From the NCBI RefSeq assembly GCF_019634775.1, contig NZ_JAHCAS010000002.1, positions 310,001 to 374,000 on the forward strand: a stretch of DNA of 64,000 nt. Reading direction: 5' to 3'. The first letter of the stretch is position 1; each line of letters opens with the position of its first letter. The DNA comes from Dokdonella sp. (lineage in GTDB: Bacteria > Pseudomonadota > Gammaproteobacteria > Xanthomonadales > Rhodanobacteraceae). The notes beneath the pieces were generated by a model. It had not been told where the DNA came from. It saw only the letters and a program-made list of their open reading frames with translations, and did not search any database. This document shows, piece after piece, positions 1-9,572 of this stretch. Made by a program: the position numbers and the translations under genes.

Positions 1-768
1 CGCACAGCCGGCGATGGCGGTGTGCGCACCGATGTGCACGTTGTGGGCGATCTGGATCTGGTTGTCCAGGCGCACATCTTCCTCGAGCACGGTGTCCTCG
101 AGCGCGCCGCGATCGATGGTCGTGTTCGCGCCGATCTCGCAGTCGTCGCCAATACGCACGCCGCCGAGCTGCGGCACCTTGATCCAGTGGTCGCGCTCGA
201 AGGCGAGGCCGAAACCGTCGGCGCCGAGCACGGCGCCCGGGTGGACGAGCACGCGCCGACCGAGGCGCACGCGTTCGACCAGAGTCACCCGCGCGACCAG
301 GCGCGATTGCGCACCGACCGTGCAGTCACGGCCGACCAGGCAATGCGCACCGAGCACGGCACCATCCTCGATGACCGCGCCGTCCTCGACGACGCACAAC
401 GGTCCGATCGAGGCGCCGGCGGAAATGACTGCCGTGGCGGCGATGATCGCACTGGGATGCACGCCCGGGCTCGGTGCGGGGCGGTGCTCGAACAGCGCGG
501 CGATCTTGGCAAAGGCGACGTAGGGGTCGCTGGCGATGAGGCGTACCGGGGCGCCTTCGAGGTCGGCGTCGGCTGCGCGCACGATCACCGCGGCGGCGGT
601 GCTCGTCTGGAGTTGTGCGCGATAACGCGGATTGGCCAGGAAGGACACCTGTTCCGCGCCGGCATGGGCCAGTGTGGCCACCCCGGTGATGCGGCACGTA
701 CCATCGCCGCGCACGCCAAGGTCGAAGCGTTCGGCCAGTTCGGCAACGGTGAAGGCCACGCCGTTCAT
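1..768 (-). CDS. lpxD: UDP-3-O-acylglucosamine N-acyltransferase LpxD (3' end outside window)
   Basis: Adds the second 3-hydroxyacyl chain to UDP-3-O-acyl-glucosamine from acyl-ACP, the third step of lipid A synthesis in the cytoplasm. The reading frame opens at ATG 768 with [19 protein letters not shown] and continues without a stop to base 1, about 256 codons. An N-terminal substrate-binding region is followed from about residue 100 by hexapeptide repeats of the left-handed beta helix. The conserved [10 protein letters not shown] stretch and the catalytic His segment ([17 protein letters not shown]) lie close to the edge. Roughly a quarter of the protein is missing because the window ends. 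The ATG overlaps the stop of skp (ATGA), so the two are translationally coupled, as usual in the bamA-skp-lpxD cluster. Confidence 0.95.
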   Translation of the reverse strand, partial: MNGVAFTVAELAERFDLGVRGDGTCRITGVATLAHAGAEQVSFLANPRYRAQLQTSTAAAVIVRAADADLEGAPVRLIASDPYVAFAKIAALFEHRPAPSPGVHPSAIIAATAVISAGASIGPLCVVEDGAVIEDGAVLGAHCLVGRDCTVGAQSRLVARVTLVERVRLGRRVLVHPGAVLGADGFGLAFERDHWIKVPQLGGVRIGDDCEIGANTTIDRGALEDTVLEEDVRLDNQIQIAHNVHIGAHTAIAGCA

Positions 769-1286
769 GGCGATGGTCGGCTCGCATACTGGCGCTTGAG
801 GCGTTCGAGCACCTGGTCGGTGATGTCGATGCGCGGATTCGCGTAGACGACCGGGCTCGGCACGATCAGGTCGATGTTGTGTTCGCGCGCGAATTCGACG
901 ACGGCGTTGTTGATCTCGCGCCAGCTGCGATCGAGTTCCTGGTCGCTGCGCGCCTTGAGCTCGCTGCGCATGTTGTCGCGATTGCGCCGGATCGCGCGGT
1001 CGAGCGCATCGATCTCGCGCTTGAGTGCATCGGCCTGGTTGCGTTCGAGCGATGCGCCTTCACGGTCTTGGCGTGCACGCAATTCGGTGAGGCGCCGTTC
1101 ATCGGCATTGAGTGCGTCGTCACGCGGGGCGAACTCGCGTTCAAGCTTCTGCCGGCCGGCCACGACTTGCGGTGCGTTGTCGAGCAGGCGCTTCATGTCG
1201 ACGTAGCCGATGCGGACGGCAGCATCCTCGGCCGGCGCCGGCGCAGCGACCGTCAACGCGATCGCGGCGAGCAGCGCCCGGGGCAT
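765..1286 (-). CDS. skp: Periplasmic chaperone Skp/OmpH
   Basis: Trimeric periplasmic holdase that carries unfolded outer-membrane proteins to the BAM complex. The 173-residue product begins [20 protein letters not shown], a typical signal peptide, followed by [12 protein letters not shown], the conserved first strand of the Skp body. A long charged helical stretch (the tentacle coiled coil) spans about residues 40-130. A longer in-frame extension upstream to 1427 exists, but it lacks signal-peptide character and runs toward bamA, so ATG 1286 is preferred. It lies between bamA (upstream) and lpxD (downstream, overlapping by four bases), the standard gammaproteobacterial order. Confidence 0.93.
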   Translation of the reverse strand: MPRALLAAIALTVAAPAPAEDAAVRIGYVDMKRLLDNAPQVVAGRQKLEREFAPRDDALNADERRLTELRARQDREGASLERNQADALKREIDALDRAIRRNRDNMRSELKARSDQELDRSWREINNAVVEFAREHNIDLIVPSPVVYANPRIDITDQVLERLKRQYASRPSP

Positions 1287-1377
1287 TGCTGTCCATGGAC
1301 CGCTTCGCGCCACTCGTACCCCCTCGCCAGACGATCTTGCCTCGTTGTGCCGAGTTCCTGCTCGGCATGCTACCCGT

Positions 1378-3729
1378 TCAGAACTGCGGCCCGAAGCTGA
1401 ACTGGATGGTTTCGGTATCGTCGCCATCCTTCTTGCGCAGAGGTCTGGCGAGGCTGATCACGATCGGGCCGACCGGCGCGCGCCACTGGAAAGACAGGCC
1501 GGTCGAGGCGCGCAGTTCGCTCGCTTCGAACGCGCTGTAATCCTTGAACACGTTGCCGACATCGAGGAACCACGATAGGCGTGTGGTGTTGTCGCTCTCC
1601 TTGACGAACGGGGTCGGGAAGATGATCTCGGCCGTGGCCACGGTCTTGAACGCACCGCCGAGCGGCTGGCGGAAGCCGCGAGTCTCGTCGACCGGGCCGA
1701 GCGTGTTGTCGCGGAAACCGCGCACGTCGGAGGTGCCGCCGGCATAAAAGTTCTCGAAGAACGGCAGGCCGCGGGCGCCGTATTCGGTCGTCACAGGCGG
1801 ATCCTGGCCCTCGTCGACGACGGTGCGGTAGCGGCCGTTGTAGCTGCCGCCATAGCCGATCGAAGCGGTGCCGAGGAAGGTCAGCCTTTCCGTGATCGGC
1901 AGGTACTGCGAAAAGCGGTAGTTGAACTTGAAGTACTCGACCGTCGATCCGGGCAGGGTGGTCTCGAACGAGACCGTCTGCAGCGAACCGCGAGTCGGGT
2001 TCCAGTACTTGTTGCGTGTGTCATGTGCCCAGGACAGCTCCACGTTCCAGACATGGAAGGTGCGGTTGCCGAGCGCGAACACGTAGTCGACGAACTGCTG
2101 GGGCGTACTGGCAAACGTGTTGATCGAGGTCTGGCTGATGCCGAAGCGCGTGTTCAGCGTGTCATTCTCGGTCAGCGGAAAGCCGAGGTAGGTGCTGAAC
2201 GAGTCGGAGTTGGTGAAGTAGTTGGCGATGTTCGCCTCTCCGGCGTCGAGTTCACGGTGGCTGATGTCATAGCCGAGGCCGAGGCCGTCGTCGGTCAGGT
2301 AGGGTTCGAAATACGACAGGTTGTAGCGTTTCAGGTACGCGCTGCGCTGCAGGGTCACGCCGATACGGTCGCCGGTGCCGAAGAAGTTGTTCTGCTGCAC
2401 GGCGATGCTGGTGATCAGACCCTGCACCTGTGAATAGCCCAGACCAAACGTGAAGCTTCCGGACGGCTGCTCCTCGATGGTCACGGCGACGTCGACCTGA
2501 TCGTCGGAGCCGGCCACGCGCGGTGTCTCGATGCTGACGGTCTTGAAGAAGCCGAGCCGCTGCAGGCGGATCTTCGAGCGGTCGATCGCGGCCTGCGAGT
2601 ACCAGGCGCCTTCGAGCTGGCGCATCTCGCGGCGCAGGACCTCATCCTCGGTGTGCAGGTTGCCCTTGAAAGTGACGCGGCGCACGTACACACGCTTGCC
2701 CGGCAGGACCTGGAAGTTCAGCGCGACTTCGCGCTTGTCGCGATCGATCTCCGGGACAGGGTTGACCTGGGCGAACGCGTAGCCGATGTTCGAGAGCACG
2801 GCGGTGATCGCATCGGCTGATTGTTCGACCTTCTTGCGCGAGAACATCTCGCCGGGGTGGATCGACAACTGCTTGCGCAGGTCTGCGTCCTTCAGGATGA
2901 GGTCGCCGGTGAGCTTGATGTCGTTGACCGTGTAGACCTCTCCCTCAACGATGTTGGCGGTGACGTACATGCGCCGCTTGTCGGGGCTGATCGACACTTG
3001 GGTCGAGTCGATCGCGAAGTCGACATAGCCGCGGTCGAGGTAGAACGAAGACAGGCGCTCGAGGTCACCCGACATCTTCTCGCGCGAGTACTGGTCGTCC
3101 TTCGAGTACCACGATGTCCAGTTCGTCGTGTCGGACTGGAAGTCCTCGCGGATCGCCTTCTCCTTGAACGATTCGTTTCCGACGATGTTGAGGTGCTTGA
3201 TCTTGGCCGGCCTGCCTTCGGTGATGTTGATCGCGACCTCGACGCGGTTGCGGTCGAGGTTGACCACAGCGGTCTTGACCGCAACGTTGTACTTGCCGCG
3301 GTTGTAGTACTGGCGGGTCAGTTCCTGCTGTACCGAGTCGAGCTTGAGGCGGTCGAAGGTTTCACCCTCGGCCAGGCCGATGCCCTTGAGGCCCTTGCGC
3401 AGGTCGTCTTCCTTGAGATCCTTGTTGCCGCGGATCGCGATCTTGGAGATCGATGGCCGCTCCTGCAGGGTGATGACGAGGATATCGCCCTGGCGTGACA
3501 GGCTGACGTCGTGGAAGAAGCCGGTCCGGTAAAGAGCGCGGATCGCCTCTTCGGCGCGCTCGGTGGTCAGGGTATCGCCACGCTCGACCGGCAGATAGGT
3601 GAACACAGTTCCCTGGGCGATACGTGACAGGCCGTCGATGCGGATGTCGGCGATGCGGAACGCTTCGAAGGCGAGGGCGTCCTTGGAACTGAGCCAGGCA
3701 AGCAAAAGCAGGGCGGCGATACGCTTCAT
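1378..3729 (-). CDS. bamA: Outer membrane protein assembly factor BamA
   Basis: Central insertase of the beta-barrel assembly machinery in the outer membrane. The start at 3729 gives 783 residues with signal peptide MKRIAALLLLAWLSSKDALA, then five POTRA domains (about 21-420; the first begins FRIADIRIDGLSRI) and a C-terminal 16-strand barrel. The barrel part contains the Omp85 signature region around GARGLPFFENFYAGG and VRGF (about residues 650-680), and ends in FSFGPQF, with the terminal Phe expected of a BAM substrate. An upstream in-frame start (3774) would destroy the signal peptide and was rejected. It lies between rseP and skp on the same strand, so the outer-membrane biogenesis genes are probably co-transcribed. 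Confidence 0.97.
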   Translation of the reverse strand: MKRIAALLLLAWLSSKDALAFEAFRIADIRIDGLSRIAQGTVFTYLPVERGDTLTTERAEEAIRALYRTGFFHDVSLSRQGDILVITLQERPSISKIAIRGNKDLKEDDLRKGLKGIGLAEGETFDRLKLDSVQQELTRQYYNRGKYNVAVKTAVVNLDRNRVEVAINITEGRPAKIKHLNIVGNESFKEKAIREDFQSDTTNWTSWYSKDDQYSREKMSGDLERLSSFYLDRGYVDFAIDSTQVSISPDKRRMYVTANIVEGEVYTVNDIKLTGDLILKDADLRKQLSIHPGEMFSRKKVEQSADAITAVLSNIGYAFAQVNPVPEIDRDKREVALNFQVLPGKRVYVRRVTFKGNLHTEDEVLRREMRQLEGAWYSQAAIDRSKIRLQRLGFFKTVSIETPRVAGSDDQVDVAVTIEEQPSGSFTFGLGYSQVQGLITSIAVQQNNFFGTGDRIGVTLQRSAYLKRYNLSYFEPYLTDDGLGLGYDISHRELDAGEANIANYFTNSDSFSTYLGFPLTENDTLNTRFGISQTSINTFASTPQQFVDYVFALGNRTFHVWNVELSWAHDTRNKYWNPTRGSLQTVSFETTLPGSTVEYFKFNYRFSQYLPITERLTFLGTASIGYGGSYNGRYRTVVDEGQDPPVTTEYGARGLPFFENFYAGGTSDVRGFRDNTLGPVDETRGFRQPLGGAFKTVATAEIIFPTPFVKESDNTTRLSWFLDVGNVFKDYSAFEASELRASTGLSFQWRAPVGPIVISLARPLRKKDGDDTETIQFSFGPQF

Positions 3730-3806
3730 CGTCACTTCCGTAGGGGTGCGGAACCGGCAGGCGGTGGGACTCACCGCATCCGTTGTTGTTTTTGGGCGGT
3801 TTTGGG

Positions 3807-5144
3807 TCAGAAAGGGAGCTTGAGGATGTCGTTGAAGATCACCAGCCCCATCAGGCCGACCAGCATCACCAGGCCAAGATACTGGCCGGCAATCATCGTG
3901 CGTTCGCTCACCGGGCTGCCTTTTATCGACTCGATAAGGTAATACAGCAGGTGTCCGCCGTCCAAGATCGGAATCGGCAACAGGTTCATGATCGCCAGCG
4001 ACAGCGAGATGATGGCGAGGAACTGCACGAACCAGGTGAAGCCGAGCTTGGCCGAACTGTTGGCCACGCGCGCTATCGTGATCGGCCCGGACAGGTTCTC
4101 GAGGCTGGCCTTGCCGACCACCAGCATCTTCAGCAGGTTGAGCATGCTCGCTGCGGAATCCCGAGTCTCCGCGAGCGCGCGTGGCACGGCTTCCAGCGGA
4201 CCGAAGCGCAAGGTGGCGTCTTGTGGGGCGCGGGCGCCGATGCCGACGCGGTGACGGGTCTTGCCGGTGGCGTCGGTGACTGACGCGGCGGTGACGTCCA
4301 GATCGATGGCCCCGCCGTCGCGGCGTACGGAAAAGACCAGTCGCGGATTGGTCGCGGCTTCGAGGGGGATCAGGCGGCTCACATCCTCGAAACTCGTCAC
4401 CGCATGGCCGTTGATGCGCAGCACCTCGTCACCCTCGCGCAGGCCGCCGCGGGCGGCCGGACCGTCCGCTTCGACCAGGCCTATCACGGCCGGCGCGTAC
4501 AGGCGCAGGCCGATGTGGTCGAACAATTCCTTCTCCGGCACGTTGGCCGGCAGGCTGCCGAAGGCCAGCCGGCGGGTCGCCGCCGCTCCCTCGGCGGTGA
4601 CGACCTCGACGGTCGCGTCGCTGCGCCCGACTGCTGCTTCGGCCAGCTTCTGCATGGCCTTGGTCCAGGTGTCGGTCGCGGTACCGTCGACGCGCATGAT
4701 GCGGTCGCCAGCCAGCATGCCGGCCTCGGCGGCGACACCCTGGGGCGGTCCGACCAGCGGCAGGAAATCGGGTTTGCCGACCACGAACATGAGCCAGAAC
4801 GCGGCGATCGCGAAGACCAGGTTGAAGACCGGGCCGGCCGCCGCGATCGCCATGCGCTGGCCGACCGGCTTGCGGTTGAAGGCTTGCGCGACTTCGGCAG
4901 GGGCGACCTCACCCTCGCGTTCGTCGAGAAACTTCACGTAGCCGCCGAGCGGGATCGCGGCGATCGCGAACTCGGTGCCGTCGCGGTTGCGCCGCGACCA
5001 CAGCGGTTTGCCGAAGCCAACCGAGAAGCGCAGCACCTTGACCCCGCACAGACGCGCGACGAGGTAGTGGCCGTATTCGTGGAAGGTGATGAGCAGGCCG
5101 AGCGTGACGATGAGCCACCACACGGAGCCGAAGAAGTCGTTCAT
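3807..5144 (-). CDS. rseP: Site-2 intramembrane zinc metalloprotease RseP
   Basis: Inner-membrane protease that cuts the anti-sigma factor RseA after DegS, releasing sigma-E; it also removes signal-peptide remnants. The 445-residue product starts MNDFFGSVWW at ATG 5144 (an in-frame TTG nine bases upstream is possible). The first membrane helix carries the zinc site HEYGH at residues 22-26, two PDZ regions occupy about 115-310, and the last helices contain the third-ligand motif LDGGHL. The order rseP between dxr and bamA is conserved in this group. No own promoter is evident; only 21 bases separate it from dxr. Confidence 0.96.
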   Translation of the reverse strand: MNDFFGSVWWLIVTLGLLITFHEYGHYLVARLCGVKVLRFSVGFGKPLWSRRNRDGTEFAIAAIPLGGYVKFLDEREGEVAPAEVAQAFNRKPVGQRMAIAAAGPVFNLVFAIAAFWLMFVVGKPDFLPLVGPPQGVAAEAGMLAGDRIMRVDGTATDTWTKAMQKLAEAAVGRSDATVEVVTAEGAAATRRLAFGSLPANVPEKELFDHIGLRLYAPAVIGLVEADGPAARGGLREGDEVLRINGHAVTSFEDVSRLIPLEAATNPRLVFSVRRDGGAIDLDVTAASVTDATGKTRHRVGIGARAPQDATLRFGPLEAVPRALAETRDSAASMLNLLKMLVVGKASLENLSGPITIARVANSSAKLGFTWFVQFLAIISLSLAIMNLLPIPILDGGHLLYYLIESIKGSPVSERTMIAGQYLGLVMLVGLMGLVIFNDILKLPF

Positions 5145-5165
5145 GGAGTCCAACCGGGGCCGGAG

Positions 5166-6344
5166 TCAGCCCGCCATCGCCGCAATGATACGTTGGGCCT
5201 CGCGGCGCGCGGTTAAATCACTGTCAAGCAAACCGGCGAGATCACGGACCGGTTCAGCCGCGAGGCGGTCCAGGCATCCGGCGACGACCTCGGCAATGGC
5301 AAGGAAGGGCAGACGGCCGTCGAGGAAGGCGGCCACCGCCTCCTCGTTGGCTGCGTTGAGGATGGCCGGCGCCGTGCCGCCGGCGCGCAGCGCGGCATAG
5401 GCGAGGTCGAGGCAGGTGAAGGTGGCGCGGTCGGGGGCTTCGAAGCCGAGCTGGCCGAGCGCGACCAGGTCGAGCCGGCGCACGCCCGCGTCTACGCGCC
5501 CGGGCCAGGCCAGGGCATGGGCGATTGCCGTGCGCATGTCCGGATGGCCGAGCTGGGCGAGCACCGAGCCGTCGAGGTATTCGACCAGCGAGTGCACGAT
5601 GCTCTGCGGATGCACGACGACGTCGATCGCCTCGGCCGGCGCGCCGAACAGGAAATGCGCTTCGATGACTTCGAGGCCCTTGTTCATCAGGGTGGCCGAA
5701 TCGACCGAGATCTTGCGGCCCATGCTCCAGTTCGGGTGCGCGCAGGCCATTGCCGGCGTGACTGCGGCGAGGTCGGTGCGCGTGCGCCCGCGGAACGGCC
5801 CGCCCGAGGCGGTCAGCACGAGGCGGCGGACGCCGGCCGTCGTCAGTTCCGGGCGTCCGCCCGGCAGGCACTGGAACACCGCATTGTGCTCGGAATCGAG
5901 CGGCAGCAGCTCGCCGCCGCCTGCGGACAGCGCCGCCAGCAGCAGCGGGCCGGCCATCACGATCGCTTCCTTGTTGGCCAGCAGCAGGCGCTTGCCTGCG
6001 CGTGCCGCGGCCAGGGTCGATTCCAGTCCTGCCGCGCCGACGATCGCAGCGACCACGGTGTCGACTTCGGTCAGCGTGGCCGCCTCGGTGAGCCCGGCCG
6101 AGCCCGCGAGCACGCGTGTCGACAGGCCGTGGCCGGCGAGGCGCTGGCGCAGGTCCGCTTCGAATGCGGCATCGGCGATCACCGCCCAGGCCGGACGGAA
6201 GCGCAGGCACAGTGCAACCAGTGCCTCGACGTTGCGGTGCGCGGCGAGCACGTGCGCACTGAAGCGATCAGGGTGGCGCGCGATCAGGTCGAGCGTGCTG
6301 GCGCCGATCGAACCGGTCGCGCCGAGAACGGCGATGCGCTTCAT
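5166..6344 (-). CDS. dxr: 1-deoxy-D-xylulose 5-phosphate reductoisomerase
   Basis: Converts 1-deoxy-D-xylulose 5-phosphate to 2-C-methyl-D-erythritol 4-phosphate with NADPH, the committing step of the MEP isoprenoid pathway. The 392-residue protein starts [20 protein letters not shown] (NADPH-binding GxTGSIG) and carries NKEAIVMAG in the middle and the metal/substrate loop region [13 protein letters not shown]. Length and motifs match the family. The ATG overlaps the stop of cdsA by four bases, and it feeds the same lipid-carrier branch as the downstream uppS product. Confidence 0.97.
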   Translation of the reverse strand: MKRIAVLGATGSIGASTLDLIARHPDRFSAHVLAAHRNVEALVALCLRFRPAWAVIADAAFEADLRQRLAGHGLSTRVLAGSAGLTEAATLTEVDTVVAAIVGAAGLESTLAAARAGKRLLLANKEAIVMAGPLLLAALSAGGGELLPLDSEHNAVFQCLPGGRPELTTAGVRRLVLTASGGPFRGRTRTDLAAVTPAMACAHPNWSMGRKISVDSATLMNKGLEVIEAHFLFGAPAEAIDVVVHPQSIVHSLVEYLDGSVLAQLGHPDMRTAIAHALAWPGRVDAGVRRLDLVALGQLGFEAPDRATFTCLDLAYAALRAGGTAPAILNAANEEAVAAFLDGRLPFLAIAEVVAGCLDRLAAEPVRDLAGLLDSDLTARREAQRIIAAMAG

Positions 6345-7165
6345 CGTGTGCAGAAGTCGATCACCAGCTTGCCGGCAGCGAATACCGGCATCGCCGCGAA
6401 CACGCTGTCGAGACGGTCGAGCAGGCCGCCATGGCCGGGGAACAGCGCCCCCGAGTCCTTCACGTTGGCCTGGCGCTTGGCCAGGCTCTCAAACAGGTCG
6501 CCGATGATCGAGGCCGCCAGGGTCAGCAGGGCAACGATGACCAGCAGGGCGAGGCCGAGGCCGCGCTCGCCGAGCAGCCAGCCACCAGTCAGGGCGACCA
6601 GGGCGCCGCCGACGAAGGCGCCGATCGCGCCTTCGACGGTCTTGCCCGGGCTGATGCGCGGAGCGAGCTTGCGTCGCCCGAAGCGGCTGCCGGCGAAGTA
6701 GGCGAAGGTGTCGGCAGCCCAGACCAGGGCAAGGGCGAACAGCGCCCACCAATGGCCGAGCGGTTCGAGATCATGGATCGTCATCAGGGCAACCCACGCC
6801 GGCACGATGAGCAGATAGCCGACGACCAGCTTGAGCACGCGGTTGCCCGGAGACGGTGATGCGGCGAACGAGAAATGGCGCAGCCAGGCCAGAGAAACCA
6901 GCCACCAGACCAGCCCGAGGCCGATCACCATCGGCCACACGGCGGCATGATCGGCGTACCACAGTCCGGCCAGCAGCAGCGCGCCAGCGACGACCGCAGT
7001 GACGCGGCTGGCCATCGATTCGAGTCCGACCAGGCGTGTCCATTCCCACAACGCGAGCAGGAAGGTGGTGCCGACGATCACCGCGAAGACCGGTGTCGGC
7101 AGCAGCAGGATGATCGCGACCGCGATCGGGGTCAGCACGAGGGCGGTGATGATGCGTTGTTTCAC
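6341..7165 (-). CDS. cdsA: Phosphatidate cytidylyltransferase
   Basis: Makes CDP-diacylglycerol from CTP and phosphatidic acid at the inner membrane, the precursor of all phospholipids. The 274-residue protein is built of hydrophobic helices. Near the C-terminus it has the CDP-DG synthase signature region beginning [12 protein letters not shown] and ending LDRLDS, preceded by [19 protein letters not shown]. The start codon is GTG at 7165 (GTG AAA CAA CGC). It sits between uppS and dxr, with a 13-base gap to uppS and a four-base overlap with dxr. Confidence 0.95.
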   Translation of the reverse strand: MKQRIITALVLTPIAVAIILLLPTPVFAVIVGTTFLLALWEWTRLVGLESMASRVTAVVAGALLLAGLWYADHAAVWPMVIGLGLVWWLVSLAWLRHFSFAASPSPGNRVLKLVVGYLLIVPAWVALMTIHDLEPLGHWWALFALALVWAADTFAYFAGSRFGRRKLAPRISPGKTVEGAIGAFVGGALVALTGGWLLGERGLGLALLVIVALLTLAASIIGDLFESLAKRQANVKDSGALFPGHGGLLDRLDSVFAAMPVFAAGKLVIDFCTR

Positions 7166-7178
7166 GAGCCGGGTCCCC

Positions 7179-7931
7179 TCAACCGCTGGCGGCGACTTGC
7201 GCCGAGGTCATGCCGAAGCGCCGCTCGCGCCGCGCGAACTCGTCCAGCGCGCCCTGCAGCACGGCGGCATCGACGTCGGGCCACAGGGTGTCGAGGAAAA
7301 CGAGCTCGGCGTAGGCGATCTGCCAGAGCAGAAAGTTGCTGATGCGCAACTCGCCGCCAGTGCGGATGAAAAGGTCGACCGGGGGCTGTTCGGCAAGGCA
7401 GAAGTACGCTGCCAGGCTGCGTTCGTCGATCGCGGTGGCGTCGAGTTCTCCGCGCTGCACGGCTTCCGCGGCGCGGCGCGCGGCGCGGGCGATGTCCCAG
7501 GCGCCGCCATAGTTGACCGCGACGTTGGCCTTCAACGCACGGTTGCCGGCGGTGCGTCGCATCGCCTTCTCCATGCGCTCGCGCAGGTCGCTCGAGAACG
7601 CCGACAGGTCGCCGATGAACTCGATGCGCACACCGTGGCCGTGCAGTTCCTCGACTTCGTTGTCAAGCGCCTTGAGGAACAGCTGCATCAGCGCGCCGAC
7701 CTCGCCGGCGGGGCGCTTCCAGTTCTCGCTGGAGAACGCGAACAGGGTCAATGAGCCGATGCCTCGGCGCAGGCAGAACTCGACAGTCGCGCGCAGCGCC
7801 TTCTGACCCTCGCGGTGGCCGAAGCTGCGCGGACGATGGCGGCGTTCGGCCCAGCGGCCGTTGCCGTCCATGACGATGGCGACGTGGCGCGGCACGCGCG
7901 GCGCCACGTCGGGCGTGGTGTTCTCGGTCAT
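7179..7931 (-). CDS. uppS: Undecaprenyl diphosphate synthase (cis-prenyltransferase)
   Basis: Condenses isopentenyl diphosphate onto farnesyl diphosphate to give C55 undecaprenyl diphosphate, the lipid carrier of peptidoglycan and O-antigen synthesis. The 250-residue protein has the family signature HVAIVMDGNGRWAE with catalytic Asp22, the GHREG motif, SSENWKRP, and the C-terminal RTGGELRISNFLLWQ..YAE block. Length is normal. It is in one run with frr upstream (25-base gap) and cdsA downstream. Confidence 0.97.
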   Translation of the reverse strand: MTENTTPDVAPRVPRHVAIVMDGNGRWAERRHRPRSFGHREGQKALRATVEFCLRRGIGSLTLFAFSSENWKRPAGEVGALMQLFLKALDNEVEELHGHGVRIEFIGDLSAFSSDLRERMEKAMRRTAGNRALKANVAVNYGGAWDIARAARRAAEAVQRGELDATAIDERSLAAYFCLAEQPPVDLFIRTGGELRISNFLLWQIAYAELVFLDTLWPDVDAAVLQGALDEFARRERRFGMTSAQVAASG

Positions 7932-7956
7932 GCGCGACGCTCCAGGGCGACCTCGA

Positions 7957-8514
7957 TTACATCGCCAGGAGTTCGTCTTCCTTCTTCTTCACCACCTCGT
8001 CGATGTCCTTCACGGCGCGGTCGGTCAACTTCTGGATGTCGTCCTCGGCACGGCGCTCCTCGTCCTCGGTGATCTTGCGCTCCTTGAGGAGCTCCTTGAC
8101 GTGCTGGATCGCGTCGCGACGCACGTTGCGCACGGCAACCTTGGCGTTCTCGCCCTCGCCGGAGACATGCTTGGCCAGTTCCTTGCGGCGCTGCTCGGTC
8201 AGGGGCGGGATGTTGATGCGGATGACCATGCCGACCGTGGTCGGGGTGAGGCCGAGGTTGGAGGCGAGGATCGCCTTCTCGATCGCGGCGATCATCGGCT
8301 TTTCGTACGGGGTGATCGTCAGGGAGCGAGCGTCGGCGATGGCGACGCTGGCGACCTGGTTCAACGGTACCTCCGAGCCGTAGTAGCTCACCCGCAACGG
8401 TTCGACGAGTGAGGCACTCGCCCGGCCCGTGCGCAGGTGGGTGAGTTCATGGCGCAAGGCTTCGACGCTCTTGGCCATGCGTTGTTGGGCGTCCTTCTTG
8501 ATCGGGTCGAGCAT
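7957..8514 (-). CDS. frr: Ribosome recycling factor
   Basis: Acts with EF-G to split the post-termination ribosome. The 185-residue product starts MLDPIKKDAQQRMAKSVEAL and shows the RRF hallmarks LRTGRAS near residue 30, an L-shaped three-helix-bundle composition and the C-terminal DIQKLTDRAVKDIDEVVKKKE coiled-coil helix. Length equals the family norm. A gap of 147 bases with a REP pair and an extended -10 box separates it from pyrH, so it may start its own transcript leading into uppS. Confidence 0.97.
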   Translation of the reverse strand: MLDPIKKDAQQRMAKSVEALRHELTHLRTGRASASLVEPLRVSYYGSEVPLNQVASVAIADARSLTITPYEKPMIAAIEKAILASNLGLTPTTVGMVIRINIPPLTEQRRKELAKHVSGEGENAKVAVRNVRRDAIQHVKELLKERKITEDEERRAEDDIQKLTDRAVKDIDEVVKKKEDELLAM

Positions 8515-8547
8515 GGGCGCTGTTCCTGCGGTTTCGTTATCCGCCGG

Positions 8548-8556
8548 AGTATACCA
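8548..8556 (-). promoter_or_regulatory. Possible extended -10 promoter for frr
   Basis: On the minus strand the sequence TGGTATACT occurs 34 bases upstream of the frr ATG. It contains TATACT (one mismatch from TATAAT) with the TGn extension. No convincing -35 hexamer is seen at 16-18 bases, which fits an extended -10 promoter. This is inference from consensus only. Confidence 0.4.
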
Positions 8557-8596
8557 GTCGCGCTCGATCTGCCCGCGCCGCGCGGAAGTTTGGAGA

Positions 8597-8656
8597 TCAC
8601 GGCTGAAGCCGTTCCTGCGAAAACAAGGCCCTGCAGGAGCGCCTGCAGCCGCGATG
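8597..8656. repeat. Pair of inverted REP-type hairpins (GCAG-headed)
   Basis: Two short palindromic units in opposite orientation sit between pyrH and frr. The plus-strand unit at 8633-8656 reads GCAGGAGCGCCTGCAGCCGC then GAT. The minus-strand unit at 8597-8619 reads GCAGGAACGGCTTCAGCCGT then GAT. Each has a GCAG head and a GC-rich stem-loop. Similar units recur at 9467, 30523 and 38336, so these are REP elements rather than a gene-specific site. They could form one large cruciform or act as a transcription stop. Confidence 0.75.
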
Positions 8657-8661
8657 GGGCC

Positions 8662-9378
8662 TCAGTCGGTGACGAGAGTGCCGACTGGCTCGCCGCGCAT
8701 GATGCGCATCAGGTCGCCCTCACGCGACATGTCGTAGATGCGCAGGGGTACGTGGTGGTCGCGGCACAGCGCGATCGCGCTGGTGTCCATGACCTGCAGG
8801 TTGCGTCGGATGACCTCTTCGTAGCTGAGGTGGTCGTAGCGCGTGGCGCTGGCGTCCTTGGCCGGGTCGGCCGTGTAGACGCCGTCGACCTTGGTCGCCT
8901 TGAGCAGCAGGTCGGCACCGATCTCGATCGCACGCAGCGCAGCGGCCGAGTCGGTGGTGAAGAACGGGTTGCCTGTGCCGGCGGCGAACAGCACGATGCG
9001 GCCCTTCTCGAGATGGCGCATCGCGCGGCGACGGATGAAATCCTCGCAGACCTCGTTGATCTTGATCGCACTCATCGTGCGCGCGGTTCCGCCGGCTTTC
9101 TCGATTGCATCCTGCATGGCCAGTGCGTTCATGACAGTCGCGAGCATGCCCATGTGGTCGCCGGTGACGCGGTCCATGCCGCTGGCGGCCAGGCCGGCGC
9201 CGCGGAAGATGTTGCCGCCGCCGATGACCACGCCGACCTCGATGCCGGCGCTGCGCACCTCGAGGATCTCGCGGGCGAGGCGGCCGATGACCTTGGGGTC
9301 GATGCCGTAGTCGCCATCACCCATCAGGGCTTCGCCGGAGAGCTTGAGCAGGATGCGCTTGAACTGGACCTCGGCCAT
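8662..9378 (-). CDS. pyrH: UMP kinase
   Basis: Phosphorylates UMP to UDP in pyrimidine synthesis; hexameric and allosterically controlled in bacteria. The start at ATG 9378 gives 238 residues beginning [20 protein letters not shown], with the phosphate-binding LKLSGE, the glycine loop [29 protein letters not shown], and the C-terminal [11 protein letters not shown] block, all typical of bacterial PyrH. A ten-codon upstream extension is in frame but lacks conservation. It lies between tsf and frr, the usual tsf-pyrH-frr order. Confidence 0.97.
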   Translation of the reverse strand: MAEVQFKRILLKLSGEALMGDGDYGIDPKVIGRLAREILEVRSAGIEVGVVIGGGNIFRGAGLAASGMDRVTGDHMGMLATVMNALAMQDAIEKAGGTARTMSAIKINEVCEDFIRRRAMRHLEKGRIVLFAAGTGNPFFTTDSAAALRAIEIGADLLLKATKVDGVYTADPAKDASATRYDHLSYEEVIRRNLQVMDTSAIALCRDHHVPLRIYDMSREGDLMRIMRGEPVGTLVTD

Positions 9379-9406
9379 GTCTCTCTCCGTGCAGGCAAAC
9401 CGACGC

Positions 9407-9412
9407 ATTGTA
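9407..9412 (-). promoter_or_regulatory. Possible -10 box for pyrH
   Basis: On the minus strand CTACAAT lies 28 bases upstream of the pyrH ATG, with a weak -35 candidate (TTCGCG) 17 bases further. The same CTACAAT core appears upstream of rpsB and of the gene at 50611-51054. Consensus match only. Confidence 0.35.
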
Positions 9413-9466
9413 GATGACCTCGCGCCCGCCGCGAACCACTGGCGACGAAACGCACTTCCCTTGCCC

Positions 9467-9540
9467 GCAGGAGCCCCTTCGGGGGCGATGCGTCTTCCGG
9501 CATCCTCATGCCGCGCGATCGCCCGTGAACGGGCCCCTAC
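9467..9540. repeat. Pair of inverted REP-type hairpins
   Basis: The plus-strand unit 9467-9490 reads GCAGGAGCCCCTTCGGGGGC then GATG. The minus-strand unit 9518-9540 reads GTAGGGGCCCGTTCACGGGC then GAT. The second has the GTAG head known from Stenotrophomonas and Xanthomonas REP (SMAG-type) sequences. The pair fills most of the gap between tsf and pyrH and lies directly beside the tsf terminator hairpin. Confidence 0.8.
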
Positions 9541-9572
9541 GAAAACAGCCGCGGTTTCCCGCGGCTTTTTCT
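9541..9572 (-). terminator. Rho-independent terminator after tsf (bidirectional form)
   Basis: The stem GCCGCGG with loop TTTC/GAAA (9548-9565) is perfect. On the minus strand it is followed by TGTTTTC, just downstream of the tsf stop; on the plus strand it is followed by TTTTTC. It should end the rpsB-tsf transcript before pyrH. Confidence 0.75.

Noticed and set aside
22-846. Long plus-strand open frame of 274 codons over lpxD
   Set aside because: It is the antisense of the LpxD frame; high GC keeps antisense frames open. The minus-strand product matches LpxD end to end.
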